DNA of 54,471 nucleotides from Nemertoderma westbladi (GCA_032718475.1 JAUCBJ010007307.1:1-54471), one strand, 5' to 3'; shown: positions 20,709 to 34,220, counted from the stretch's first letter. The notes: generated by a model from the sequence alone, not told the origin. A program made the numbers and translations.

Positions 20709-20872
20709 CATGGGCCAGGGCAGTTTTCGTTTCGGCACGAATGCTTTAAAGGGACCAGCCAGGGCGCATCTCTGCCTTGAGTTCTGGGTGACCGCACTGG
20801 AAATAAGTCGTCAGACTTTGTGCGTAATCCCTGGCCTAGTGGCCGAAGAAAATTTACTTTACTTTACTTTTT
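20709..20872. other. Flank between the 3' LTR and the minisatellites
   Basis: GC-richer than its surroundings and ending in a tttacttta repeat. Neither strand gave a recognisable continuation of the RLE-LINE that abuts the other side of the BEL element. Confidence 0.4.
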
Positions 20873-21040
20873 ATAACCTCAGTTTAGCTGTAAACTATGA
20901 CTAACCTCAGTTAAGCTGCAAACCAAACTATGACTAATCTTAGTTTAGCTGTAAACCAAACTATGACTAACCTCAATATAGCTATAAACCAAACTATAAC
21001 TAACCTCAGTTTAGCTTCAAAGCAAACTATGAATAACTTC
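20873..21040 (+). repeat. 33-bp minisatellite, about 5 copies
   Basis: Degenerate copies of a 33-bp unit containing actatgactaacctcagtt and agctgtaaacc. It ends exactly where the unrelated 32-bp array starts. Confidence 0.8.
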
Positions 21041-21041
21041 A

Positions 21042-24000
21042 GGGTGGGTGCATGGCCCCCCATTTACTACATTGGAGTGGGTGCATTGCCCCATTTACTA
21101 CATTGGGGTGGGTGCATTGCCCCCATTTACTACATTGGGGTGGGTGCATGGCCCCCATTTACTACATTGGGGTGGGTTATTGGCCCCATTTACTACATTG
21201 AGGTGGGTGCATGGCCCCCATTTACTACATTGGGGTGGGTGCATGGCCCCCATTTACTACATTGGGGTGGGTGCATGGCCCCCATTTACTACATTGGGGT
21301 GGGTGCATGGCCCCCATTTACTACATTGGGGTGGGTGCATTGCTCCATTTACTACATTGGGGTGGGTGCATGGCCCCCATTTACTACATTGGGGTGGGTG
21401 CATGGCCCCCATTTACTACATTGGGGTGGGTGCATGGCCCCCATTTACTACATTGGGGTGGGTGCATGGCCCCCATTTACTACATTGGGGTGGGTGCATG
21501 GCCCCCATTTACTACATTGAGGTGGATGCATGGCCCCCATTTACTACATTGGGGTGGGTGCATGGCTCCCATTTACTACATTGGGGTGGGTGCATGGCCC
21601 CCATTTACTACATTGGGGTGGGTGCATGGCCCCCATTTACTACATTGGGGTGGGAGCATGGCCCCCATTTACTACATTGGGGTGGGAGCATGGCCCCCAT
21701 TTACTACATTGGGGTGGGTGCATGGCCCCCATTTATTACATTGGGGTGGGTGCTTGGCCCCCATTTACTACATTGGTGTGGGTGCTTGGCCCCCATTTAC
21801 TACATTGGTGTAGGTGCATGGCCCCCATTTACTACATTGGGGTGGGTGCATTGCTCCATTTACTACATTGGGGTGGGTGCATGGCCCCCATTTACTACAT
21901 TGGGGTGGGTTATTGGCCCCATTTACTACATTGAGGTGGGTGCATGGCCCCATTTACTACATTGGGGTAGGTGCATGGCCCCCATTTACTACATTGGGGT
22001 GGGTGCATGGCCCCCATTTACTACATTGGGGTGGGTGCATGGCCCCCATTTACTGCATTGAGTTGGGTGCATGGCTCCCATTTACTGCATTGAGTTGGGT
22101 GCATGGCCCCCATTTACTACATTGGGGTGGGTGCATGGCCCCCATTTACTGCATTGAGTTGGGTGCATGGCTCCCATTTACTGCATTGAGTTGGGTGCAT
22201 GGCCCCCATTTACTACATTGGGGTAGGTGCATGGCCCCCATTTACTACATTGGGGTGGGAGCATGGCACCCATTTACTACATTGGGTGGGTTATTGGCCC
22301 CATTTACTACATTAGGGTGGGTGCATGGCCCCCATTTACTACATTGGGGTGGGTGCATGGCCCCCATTTACTACATTGGGGTGGGTGCATGGCCCCCATT
22401 TACTGCATTGAGTTGGGTGCATGGCTCCCATTTACTGCATTGAGTTGGGTGCATGGCCCCCATTTACTACATTGGGGTAGGTGCATGGCCCCCATTTACT
22501 ACATTGGGGTGGGAGCATGGCACCCATTTACTACATTGGGGTGGGTGCATGGCCCCCATTTACTACATTGGGATGGGTGCATGGCCCCCATTTACTACAT
22601 TGGGGTGGGTGCATGGCCCCCATTTACTACATTGGGGTGGGTGCATGGCCCCCATTTACTACATTGGGGTGGGTGCATGGCCCCCATTTACTACATTGGG
22701 GTGGGTGCATGGCCCCCCATTTACTACATTGGGGTGGGTGCATGGCCCCCATTTACTACATTGGGGTGGGAGCATGGCCCCCATTTACTACATTGGGGTG
22801 GGTGCATGGCCCCCATTTACTACATTGGGGTAGGTGCATGGCCCCCATTTACTACATTGGGGTGGGAGCATGGCACCCATTTACTACATTGGGGTGGGTG
22901 CATGGCCCCCATTTACTACATTGGGATGGGTGCATGGCCCCCATTTACTACATTGGGGTGGGTGCATGGCCCCCATTTACTACATTGGGGTGGGTGCATG
23001 GCCCCCATTTACTACATTGGGGTGGGTGCATGGCCCCCATTTACTACATTGGGGTGGGTGCATGGCCCCCCATTTACTACATTGGGGTGGGTGCATGGCC
23101 CCCATTTACTACATTGGGGTGGGAGCATGGCCCCCATTTACTACATTGGGGTGGGTGCATGGCCCCCATTTACTACATTGGGGTGGGTGCATGGCCCCCA
23201 TTTACTACATTGGGGTGGGTGCATGGCCCCCATTTACTACATTGGGGTGGGTGCATGGCCCCCCATTTACTACATTGGGGTGGGTGCATGGCCCCCATTT
23301 ACTACATTGGGGTGGGAGCATGGCCCCCATTTACTACATTGGGGTGGGTGCATGGCCCCCATTTACTACATTGGGGTAGGTGCATGGCCCCCATTTACTA
23401 CATTGGGGTGGGAGCATGGCACCCATTTACTACATTGGGGTGGGTGCATGGCCCCCATTTACTACATTGGGATGGGTGCATGGCCCCCATTTACTACATT
23501 GGGGTGGGTGCATGGCCCCCATTTACTACATTGGGGTGGGTGCATGGCCCCCATTTACTACATTGGGGTGGGTGCATGGCCCCCATTTACTACATTGGGG
23601 TGGGTGCATGGCCCCCCATTTACTACATTGGGGTGGGTGCATGGCCCCCATTTACTACATTGGGGTGGGAGCATGGCCCCCATTTACTACATTGGGGTGG
23701 GTGCATGGCCCCCATTTACTACATTGGGGTGGGTGCATGGCCCCCATTTACTACATTGGGGTGGGTGCATGGCCCCCATTTACTACATTGGGGTGGGAGC
23801 ATGGCACCCATTTACTACATTGGGGTGGGTGCATGGCCCCCATTTACTACATTGGGATGGGTGCATGGCCCCCATTTACTACATTGGGGTGGGTGCATGG
23901 CCCCCATTTACTACATTGGGGTGGGTGCATGGCCCCCATTTACTACATTGGGGTGGGTGCATGGCCCCCATTTACTACATTGGGGTGGGTGCATGGCCCC

Positions 24001-27000
24001 CCATTTACTACATTGGGGTGGGTGCATGGCCCCCATTTACTACATTGGGGTGGGAGCATTGCCCCATTTACTACATTGGTGTGGGTGCATGGCCCCCATT
24101 TACTACATTGGTGTAGGTGCATGGCCCCCATTTACTACATTGGGGTGGGTGCATGGCCCCCATTTACTACATTGGGGTGGGTGCATGGCCCCCATTTACT
24201 ACATTGGGGTGGGTGCATGGCCCCCATTTACTACATTGGGGTGGGTGCATGGCCCCCATTTACTACATTGGGGTGGGTGCATGGCCCCCATTTACTACAT
24301 TGGGGTGGGTGCATGGCCCCCATTTACTACATTGGGGTGGGAGCATTGCCCCATTTACTACATTGGTGTGGGTGCATGGCCCCCATTTACTACATTGGTG
24401 TAGGTGCATGGCCCCCATTTACTACATTGGGGTGGGTGCATGGCCCCCATTTACTACATTGGGGTGGGTGCATGGCCCCCATTTACTACATTGGGGTGGG
24501 TGCATGGCCCCCATTTACTACATTGGGGTGGGTGCATGGCCCCCATTTACTACATTGGGGTGGGTGCATGGCCCCCATTTACTACATTGGGGTGGGTGCA
24601 TGGCCCCCATTTACTACATTGGGGTGGGAGCATTGCCCCATTTACTACATTGGTGTGGGTGCATGGCCCCCATTTACTACATTGGTGTAGGTGCATGGCC
24701 CCCATTTACTACATTGGGGTGGGTGCATGGCCCCCATTTACTACATTGGGGTGGGTGCATGGCCCCCATTTACTACATTGGGGTGGGTGCATGGCCCCCA
24801 TTTACTACATTGGGGTGGGTGCATGGCCCCCATTTACTACATTGGGGTGGGTGCATGGCCCCCATTTACTACATTGGGGTGGGTGCATGGCCCCCATTTA
24901 CTACATTGGGGTGGGAGCATTGCCCCATTTACTACATTGGTGTGGGTGCATGGCCCCCATTTACTACATTGGTGTGGGTGCATGGCCCCCATTTACTACA
25001 TTGGGGTGGGTGCATGGCCCCCATTTACTACATTGGGGTGGGTGCATGGCCCCCATTTACTACATTGGGGTGGGTGCATGGCCCCCATTTACTACATTGG
25101 GGTGGGTGCATGGCCCCCATTTACTACATTGGGGTGGGTGCATGGCCCCCATTTACTACATTGGGGTGGGTGCATGGCCCCCATTTACTACATTGGGGTG
25201 GGTGCATGGCCCCCATTTACTACATTGGGGTGGGTGCATGGCCCCCATTTACTACATTGGGGTGGGTGCATGGCCCCCATTTACTACATTGGGGTGGGTG
25301 CATGGCCCCCATTTACTACATTGGGGTGGGTGCATGGCCCCCATTTACTACATTGGGGTGGGTGCATGGCCCCCATTTACTACATTGGGGTGGGTGCATG
25401 GCCCCCATTTACTACATTGGGGTGGGTGCATGGCCCCCATTTACTACATTGGGGTGGGTGCATGGCCCCCATTTACTACATTGGGGTGGGTGCATGGCCC
25501 CCATTTACTACATTGGGGTGGGTGCATGGCCCCCATTTACTACATTGGGGTGGGTGCATGGCCCCCATTTACTACATTGGGGTGGGTGCATGGCCCCCAT
25601 TTACTACATTGGGGTGGGTGCATGGCCCCCATTTACTACATTGGGGTGGGTGCATGGCCCCCATTTACTACATTGGGGTGGGTGCATGGCCCCCATTTAC
25701 TACATTGGGGTGGGTGCATGGCCCCCATTTACTACATTGGGGTGGGTGCATGGCCCCCATTTACTACATTGGGGTGGGTGCATGGCCCCCATTTACTACA
25801 TTGGGGTGGGTGCATGGCCCCCATTTACTACATTGGGGTGGGTGCATGGCCCCCATTTACTACATTGGGGTGGGTGCATGGCCCCCATTTACTACATTGG
25901 GGTGGGAGCATGGCCCCCATTTACTACATTGGGGTGGGTGCATGGCCCCCATTTACTACATTGGGGTGGGTGCATGGCCCCCATTTACTACATTGGGGTG
26001 GGTGCATGGCCCCCATTTACTACATTGGGGTGGGTGCATGGCCCCCATTTACTACATTGGGGTGGGTGCATGGCCCCCATTTACTACATTGGGGTGGGTG
26101 CATGGCCCCCATTTACTACATTGGGGTGGGTGCATGGCCCCCATTTACTACATTGGGGTGGGTGCATGGCCCCCATTTACTACATTGGGGTGGGTGCATG
26201 GCCCCCATTTACTACATTGGGGTGGGTGCATGGCCCCCATTTACTACATTGGGGTGGGAGCATGGCCCCCATTTACTACATTGGGGTGGGAGCATGGCCC
26301 CCATTTACTACATTGGGGTGGGTGCATGGCCCCCATTTACTACATTGGGGTGGGTGCATGGCCCCCATTTACTACATTGGGGTGGGTGCATGGCCCCCAT
26401 TTACTGCATTGGGGTGGGTGCATGGCCCCCATTTACTACATTGGGGTGGGTGCATGGCCCCCATTTACTACATTGGGGTGGGTGCATGGCCCCCATTTAC
26501 TACATTGGGGTGGGTGCATGGCCCCCATTTACTACATTGGGGTGGGTGCATGGCCCCCATTTACTACATTGGGGTGGGTGCATGGCCCCCATTTACTACA
26601 TTGGGGTGGGTGCATGGCCCCCATTTACTACATTGGGGTGGGAGCATGGCCCCCATTTACTACATTGGGGTGGGTGCATGGCCCCCATTTACTACATTGG
26701 GGTGGGTGCATGGCCCCCATTTACTACATTGGGGTGGGTGCATGGCCCCCATTTACTGCATTGGGGTGGGTGCATGGCCCCCATTTACTACATTGGGGTG
26801 GGTGCATGGCCCCCATTTACTGCATTGGGGTGGGTGCATGGCCCCCATTTACTACATTGGGGTGGGAGCATGGCCCCCATTTACTACATTGGGGTGGGTG
26901 CATGGCCCCCATTTACTACATTGGGGTGGGTGCATGGCCCCCATTTACTACATTAGGGTGGGTGCATGGCCCCCATTTACTACATTGGGGTGGGTGCATG

Positions 27001-29311
27001 GCCCCCATTTACTACATTGGGGTGGGTGCATGGCCCCCATTTACTACATTGGGGTGGGTGCATGGCCCCCATTTACTACATTGGGGTGGGTGCATGGCCC
27101 CCATTTACTACATTAGGGTGGGTGCATGGCCCCCATTTACTACATTGGGGTGGGTGCATGGCCCCCATTTACTACATTAGGGTGGGTGCATGGCCCCCAT
27201 TTACTACATTGGGGTGGGTGCATGGCCCCCATTTACTACATTGGGGTGGGTGCATGGCCCCCATTTACTACATTGGGGTGGGTGCATGGCCCCCATTTAC
27301 TACATTAGGGTGGGTGCATGGCCCCCATTTACTACATTGGGGTGGGTGCATGGCCCCCATTTACTACATTAGGGTGGGTGCATGGCCCCCATTTACTACA
27401 TTGGGGTGGGTGCATGGCCCCCATTTACTACATTAGGGTGGGTGCATGGCCCCCATTTACTACATTGGGGTGGGTGCATGGCCCCCATTTACTACATTGG
27501 GGTGGGTGCATGGCCCCCATTTACTACATTGGGGTGGGTGCATGGCCCCCATTTACTACATTGGGGTGGGTGCATGGCCCCCATTTACTACATTGGGGTG
27601 GGTGCATGGCCCCCATTTACTACATTGGGGTGGGTGCATGGCCCCCATTTACTACATTGGGGTGGGTGCATGGCCCCCATTTACTACATTGGGGTGGGTG
27701 CATGGCCCCCATTTACTACATTGGGGTGGGTGCATGGCCCCCATTTACTACATTGGGGTGGGTGCATGGCCCCCATTTACTGCATTGGGGTGGGTGCATG
27801 GCCCCCATTTACTACATTGGGGTGGGTGCATGGCCCCCATTTACTACATTGGGGTGGGTGCATGGCCCCCATTTACTACATTGGGGTGGGTGCATGGCCC
27901 CCATTTACTACATTGGGGTGGGTGCATGGCCCCCATTTACTACATTGGGGTGGGTGCATGGCCCCCATTTACTACATTAGGGTGGGTGCATGGCCCCCAT
28001 TTACTACATTGGGGTGGGAGCATGGCCCCCATTTACTACATTGGGGTGGGTGCATGGCCCCCATTTACTACATTGGGGTGGGTGCATGGCCCCCATTTAC
28101 TACATTGGGGTGGGTGCATGGCCCCCATTTACTACATTAGGGTGGGTGCATGGCCCCCATTTACTACATTGGGGTGGGTGCATGGCCCCCATTTACTACA
28201 TTAGGGTGGGTGCATGGCCCCCATTTACTACATTGGGGTGGGTGCATGGCCCCCATTTACTACATTAGGGTGGGTGCATGGCCCCCATTTACTACATTGG
28301 GGTGGGTGCATGGCCCCCATTTACTACATTAGGGTGGGTGCATGGCCCCCATTTACTACATTGGGGTGGGTGCATGGCCCCCATTTACTACATTAGGGTG
28401 GGTGCATGGCCCCCATTTACTACATTGGGGTGGGTGCATGGCCCCCATTTACTACATTAGGGTGGGTGCATGGCCCCCATTTACTACATTGGGGTGGGTG
28501 CATGGCCCCCATTTACTACATTAGGGTGGGTGCATGGCCCCCATTTACTACATTGGGGTGGGTGCATGGCCCCCATTTACTACATTAGGGTGGGTGCATG
28601 GCCCCCATTTACTACATTGGGGTGGGTGCATGGCCCCCATTTACTACATTAGGGTGGGTGCATGGCCCCCATTTACTACATTGGGGTGGGTGCATGGCCC
28701 CCATTTACTACATTGGGGTGGGTGCATGGCCCCCATTTACTGCATTGGGGTGGGTGCATGGCCCCCATTTACTACATTGGGGTGGGTGCATGGCCCCCAT
28801 TTACTGCATTGGGGTGGGTGCATGGCCCCCATTTACTACATTGGGGTGGGAGCATGGCCCCCATTTACTACATTGGGGTGGGTGCATGGCCCCCATTTAC
28901 TACATTGGGGTGGGTGCATGGCCCCCATTTACTACATTGGGGTGGGTGCATGGCCCCCATTTACTACATTGGGGTGGGTGCATGGCCCCCATTTACTACA
29001 TTGGGGTGGGTGCATGGCCCCCATTTACTACATTGGGGTGGGAGCATGGCCCCCATTTACTACATTGGGGTGGGAGCATGGCCCCCATTTACTACATTGG
29101 GGTGGGTGCATGGCCCCCATTTACTACATTGGGGTGGGTGCATGGCCCCCATTTACTACATTGGGGTGGGTGCATGGCCCCCATTTACTACATTAGGGTG
29201 GGTGCATGGCCCCCATTTACTACATTGGGGTGGGTGCATGGCCCCCATTTACTACATTAGGGTGGGTGCATGGCCCCCATTTACTACATTGGGGTGGGTG
29301 CATGGCCCCCC
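21042..29311 (+). repeat. 32-bp minisatellite, about 258 units (8.3 kb)
   Basis: The unit contains ggggtgggtgcatggccccc followed by atttactacatt. The left 1.5 kb is the most degenerate (gttattgg, gcattgct and tgcattgagtt variants). The middle, about 24.97-26.9 kb, is nearly homogeneous. Higher-order periods are visible: 546 bp (units starting 22834 and 23380), 287 bp (24117, 24404, 24691) and a 64-bp dimer at 27.3-28.7 kb alternating acattggg with acattaggg. All three plus-strand frames are open over long stretches because 32 is not divisible by 3 and the unit has no stop in any frame. The predicted repeat proteins are by-products, not genes. Confidence 0.97.
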
Positions 29312-29404
29312 ATTCTCCGCATTATGTGGATTATGTGATAGGGAGATCGAAGATTCGTTTATAGCGTTTATAATCGATTACAGGAAACTATAACTCTCTT
29401 TGGA

Positions 29405-29482
29405 TCATATATTATATTATATTATATAATATATTATTATATTATTATATTATATTATTATATTATTATATTATATATAGAT
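29405..29482. repeat. AT microsatellite (tattatatta-type)
   Basis: A mixed TAT/TA repeat just beyond the 32-bp array. The 90 bp between them contain a short stretch encoding FIAF and IDYR, reminiscent of reverse-transcriptase motif A but too short to assign. Confidence 0.85.
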
Positions 29483-29655
29483 TTATATAGATTTATATCA
29501 CTTTATAATGCGGTCACAGGCAGTGAATCCCTAACATCTGTTCTGATCTAATCGGTTCTGATGGCCGTTGGCCGGTGCCTCTCTGTCTGCAAGTGGACAT
29601 TAATGTCCGACTACTAGTACTACTAGGATCGGCATGCTGCATTGTGGCTGCATTT

Positions 29656-32380
29656 TTAAGAATGCTGTGCCGGCTTGTCGACAAAATTGCGCCGCCACAA
29701 CTCCCTATCACCCATTACATTTGCTAGATCATCCGCATCTTCAAGGCCAGTGTCCTTTAAGAGGCGTCTCAAGAAAGTCATGGGCTGTCCACCATGCTTA
29801 TTCACTCCATGAGGCTGCCAAAGCACAAGATTATGCACTGGCTGGTCCTCACGGCGAAAGCAATGTCCTGCAAAGCGGAGGCGACTTTGTTCTAGTGTCA
29901 AGCTTGGGGGAACCAATGAGACACCTCCAATGTTATACAGTGTCTGGCTGGATATGTGTGCATTGTACTTGACACAATGAACCCGGCGTAGCATTCTTGT
30001 GAATGTGCCATCCAAAGATTTGGTGTCCTCAGCAGTTAGAGCCCAGCATGGACTCCCATAGAGGAGTACTGGAACTACTACTGCTCTGAATAATCGGATC
30101 TTAAGTTTCCGATTAATTCTCTGTGACTTCCAAATCCTGGAAAGCCTATCCAAGGCTGCCCATGCCTTTCCCTTACGTATTCGAAGGTCCTCACCTGACT
30201 TCCGGATCCATGATCCCAGGTAACAGAAGTCGTCTACATGCTCAAGCATACCATCCTTTGAGCTTATGCTCATCCGGTCAGAGACTTGCTGAGGACTTTC
30301 AAAGTTAACTGTCAAAATTTTGGTCTTTTTGGAGTTAATAAAAAGACCAACACTAGAAGCAGCCTGTTCTAATGAGCTGAGGAGCCGTTGGGCTCCCTCT
30401 AGTGATTCTGAGAGTACTCCTAAGTCATCAGCAAAGTCTAGATCAGTTAGGTACTTGGCAGGATTTCCTCGACTTCTGGAGCCAGTAGGTGGAGTTATCA
30501 TCACCCCATCATCATTATGATGATCTAAGGACATGCGTAGAACATAGTCAACCACAATTATGAACAAGAATTGTGCTAGTGTGTCTCCCTGGAGGAAGCC
30601 CCATAACACTTCAAATGGTTCTGTGTCACCGTCAACATTAGACACAAATGTTGTCGAACCATATGGTATACTGATCTGATTGCTGTAATAATTTCATCAG
30701 GAATCCCATATAATGAAAGTATGCTGAACATACGTGAGCGAGAGACTGAATCAAAGACCTTGAAGGAGTCAACAAAGATAACAGCCAGATTGTCTTTCGT
30801 TTTTGATAACTCTTCAATTATCCTTCTAAGTACCAAAATGGGCTTCATGGTCCCACGACCTTTACGGAACCCATTCTGATTTCCACCAGCAGTCTCTCAA
30901 TGGGATCCCTGATGCGATTTAATATAATTTTATTGTATAGCTTTGCAGCAATCGAGATTAATGAGATTCCCCGAAAAGAACCATAGAGTGTTAGGTTGCC
31001 CTTCTTGGGAATTGGCACCAACTTATTTGTTTTCATTTCTTGTGGGACTCTTGTTGTTCTGTACTGTCTACTATGATGGGATAGATGAGCTTTAAACACT
31101 CAGGTATTTTAAAGACCTCAGAGGGAACACTATCTACTCCACTGGCACGATTGGTCTTAATGCTCTTTGCAGCAGCCTTCACTTCTGCAAAGGAGATATC
31201 GCCAATGGGAATATCTGGGAGTACAGACTCAGACACTTTTACTTCTACAAAGTTATCAGGCAATACCCTGTCATTATTGAGGGGCTTTTCAAAATGGGCC
31301 TTCCAAGTGAGGCAATCGGCTGGTGATTCAGCCTTAACCTTGGTGGTTGGTTGGCTTTTACTCCCAGTAAGCAAGTTGATCGATTTCCATGCCTGGGATG
31401 ATTGCCTGCTGTTGTCAGCAGCATTTATTGCATCAACCTGTTGGTTTATTAGCTCCTGCAGATTAACAGAGTACTGCCTGTTCAGGGACCTAGATGCAGC
31501 TTTAACTGCGGGACTCTTTCTACGCTTTATTGAGGTCATTTTGGCAATTCTGAATTTTGTGGTCAGTCCAGGGGGGCCCTTTTTCCTGTTTCGAGGGTAT
31601 ACTGGAACTGTTTCTGCAGCTGCTAACTTAACTGCTTCTGTGAAGGCAGTATAGCCCTCGCAGTGATCTGCCGCCTCAGAGGCAAGAACCTCATATATTT
31701 TGCTCAACTGTAGTGTGAAGCTGGATCTCACACTTGGGTGTTGCAACAGAGAGGACCAGTCATGCCGCGGCAAGGCAGATTTCATTGTTCTGCTAGCACG
31801 AAGACTAAGTCTTACCTTGGCCACAATGAGGCAGTGATCACTGGAGAAGGGTCGAAGTGTAAAAGCATTCCAGTCTTGTATAGAGCTCCTGTATTTCCTA
31901 CGAAACAGAATATGGTCTATTTGGGACTGATGACCACTGGGTCCACTATGAATCCATAGCTTTCCAGTTCGCTTCTTGAACTGGGTTCCAGCAGAAAACA
32001 ATTCATTTGCAGAGATAAAATCCTGAAGATGGACAGAATTTCGGTTAACACTATCGCTATAGACTCAGGGCGATGTAGGTGATTGATGCAGACTTTCATT
32101 AAAGTCTCCCAGGAATGTTAAGAATGCATCCTGATCTACTCCAACAGTATAGCTGCTTGTAGATTGTGTTAGAATTTTTCCACCTCCTCTACAGGGGCAA
32201 CACTAGTTGGAGAGTAGCACACAATCAGAACCACCTTAGGAAACGTCTTAGCCAGTCTTCCAGAACATGAAAAGTGGCAACGGATGATGCAGTTAGATGC
32301 GGTCAGGAGATAACTGACGCCTGTGAGGCCAATTGTGTCCGGTAATTCCACTGGCCTCAAGTGGCCGGACCTCCGCATTA
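29656..32380 (-). pseudogene. LINE B copy 1: APE endonuclease plus reverse transcriptase, several frameshifts
   Basis: Minus strand, 5' to 3'. The endonuclease begins near 32380 (GVSYLLTASN, then VCYSPTSVAPVEEVEKF), continues with GDFNESLH at about 32110, has one TGA near 32070, then QIDHILF and SDHCLI at about 31840-31930. A linker follows to RASGVDSVPSEV. The reverse transcriptase starts near 31060 (LVPIPKKGNLTLYGSFRGIS), motif A is FVDSFKVFDSVS near 30760, and the catalytic Asp pair is in DLDFADDLG near 30430. The C-terminal region ends RRNFVDKPAQHS with a stop at 29656-29658. At least four frame changes separate these blocks, so the copy is dead. The layout suggests an RTE- or CR1-related lineage. 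Two further partial copies lie at 39.6-40.2 and 51.2-51.9 kb. Confidence 0.85.
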
Positions 32381-32880
32381 CTAATATAATCCATAGTGGG
32401 GGTTGGGGGTGCTTTTTGCCGAGTCAGCTCTCGGGGCAAATACCACACCCTGGTTTGCCATTCCACAGGGTGGGTGTCGCAGTGGAGTCAGATATGAGAC
32501 CCATCACCCATACCTACTCTGACGCACATGACCCACCATTGGCTGTGCAGCTGGGCCATGCCCTGTACCCCTGCTGCCAGGTGCAGGTCGCAGTGAAGTG
32601 CCCTCAGAGGGGGACATGAGAACACTCTACTCCTGACCAGCCATTGGTAGATCACCATCTGCCTGGCCAGGCCATATACCCCTGCAGCCAAGTATATGGG
32701 TCCTTAATCCAGGACCAAGGGCGTCCTTATCCCAGAACGAAGTGGTGTCCTAGTTACAGGACCAGATTTGCCCTAGTAAGAGGGTCTATGCAGCCACAGG
32801 TGGCACCTCCTTTATGCTGCATGGAGGTGGCAAGTTTTCTTGATCAACGACCTAGAATACCTGACCTGACCTGACCCGAC
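32381..32880 (-). mobile_element. Probable 5' region of LINE B copy 1
   Basis: GC-rich sequence continuous with the endonuclease end of LINE B. It includes two loosely similar ~135-bp blocks (each with ccattgg...tacccctgc) and a short ctgacctgac repeat at about 32858-32880. No clear start of the endonuclease ORF was found, so either the N-terminus is lost or this is 5' UTR. Confidence 0.45.
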
Positions 32881-32912
32881 CGACACTCGAGGCATGTCTG
32901 TTAAGTGTCTGC

Positions 32913-32935
32913 GGGGGGGGGGGGGGGGGGGGGGG
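32913..32935. repeat. 23-nt poly-G run and nearby G-rich tract
   Basis: An uninterrupted run of 23 G. A second G-rich tract at about 33139-33161 has runs of 7 and 11 G. Both could form G-quadruplexes. The first marks the outer edge of LINE B copy 1. Confidence 0.85.
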
Positions 32936-33254
32936 AGTGGGGTGGTTACTAACATATAGGTTAATAAATTATTAATAAATTCTTACAATAATAAACACAT
33001 TAGAAAGTGTACAGTAGGATTACTTAAAAACGTTTTTTAATGTAGGCATTGGGGAAAGGGGCATAGTCGTAAAGTAACAAAATCGGTGGTCCAGTATAAG
33101 GGAGTTGTCGTGGTCTCCGAGCTCTGTCTAGACGACCTGGGGGGGAGTGAGGGGGGGGGGGCTTCCAGGACCTGTGTTACCTTGTTTTTCCGATGTTATT
33201 TATCTCTGTATAATATAACAACATAGTTTTATTAATATTAATTATGTGTATTAT

Positions 33255-33735
33255 ATTTATTTATTATTATTATTGGCTTTATTTCAGGCCCAGTTGGCCC
33301 ATAAAAATATTGTACTAATACAAACAAACAGAATGTACACAGTCAGGCTAACAACGTAAAGCACAATAAGGTTGGTTATAAGACAATATAGTAAAAATAC
33401 ACAAAACAAAACAGATAACCGAACAATATGACCAAAAATGATACAAAATTACAACTTAAACCCAAGTCTTAGGGTCACACATTTCCCTTATTCTGGATGT
33501 ACTGTCCAGACGGCATACATTAGTAATTGTACTGAAATATTTTGTTGTCAGTCTTATCAACTCTTTTAAATAAACTTACAATTGACATGTATCTAATATG
33601 AACCATCATTTTAACATTAAATTGCCCGAATGCGCTGCTAATACTAGTTGGTTCACCGTTTGTTACTCTCGGAATATGAAAAAGTAACCTAAAGCAATTG
33701 TTATACGGTTTATAATTTATATTATACGGTTATTA
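33255..33735 (-). pseudogene. LINE C: 3' end of a CR1/L2-like retrotransposon, 5'-truncated
   Basis: The minus strand encodes about 70 residues typical of the extreme C-terminus of CR1/L2-like LINE polymerases: NNCFRLLFHIPR, then FGQFNVKMMVHIRYMS, ending FQYNY with a stop at 33520-33522. The frame begins near 33735, where the copy is truncated. About 260 bp of 3' UTR follow, with an AATAAA signal and an AATAATAATAAT tail (33255-33275), the usual LINE ending. Confidence 0.65.
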
Positions 33736-33739
33736 CCTG

Positions 33740-34220
33740 GTATGTTGTTTTCCCTATGAAATATTATTTACAATACATTATAATTATAATTTAATAAATA
33801 AATTATAAAATTTTTAGAAAATAACAAAATAGTCTGGTAATAAATATAGTTATCTTCCTGACCATAATTTTGACTCGTGGCTCATTAATGTCATGCTGTA
33901 TTTTTTCCAATAATATATATGGTAAAATTCTTGTTAAATCTTATTAAGTATTTTATTCTATCTAAGATTGAAAAATATATTTAAATTATTCAAACCGAAA
34001 CATAGATAAAATATCAGGTTTATTGGATTTATTTCATTTTATTAACTAAACATTTCCAAACTTACCTTGATACCGAAATAAATTTCAATCATATATAATA
34101 TTTTGCAGTCCATCTTATTGGGTGCTATGATGATGAATTGCTATCTAATTGGCAGCATTGGTACCAGCGCCAGCAATGGCGGAACCCACTGGCTGCCATC
34201 TGCCGGTTATGGTTGAAAAA
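33740..34220. other. AT-rich spacer
   Basis: No recognisable gene. The last 80 bp, from about 34138, are GC-richer and form the non-repetitive start of the long open frames of the following 36-bp array. Confidence 0.5.

Noticed and set aside
20710-20904. 64-codon ORF after the 3' LTR
   Set aside because: No similarity to the RLE-LINE or to any other recognised protein; it ends in a microsatellite-like tttacttta repeat.
21048-29393. Very long ORFs (up to 999 codons) in all plus-strand frames
   Set aside because: They are produced by the stop-free 32-bp repeat unit; each frame encodes the same cycling peptide and starts at arbitrary repeat ATGs.
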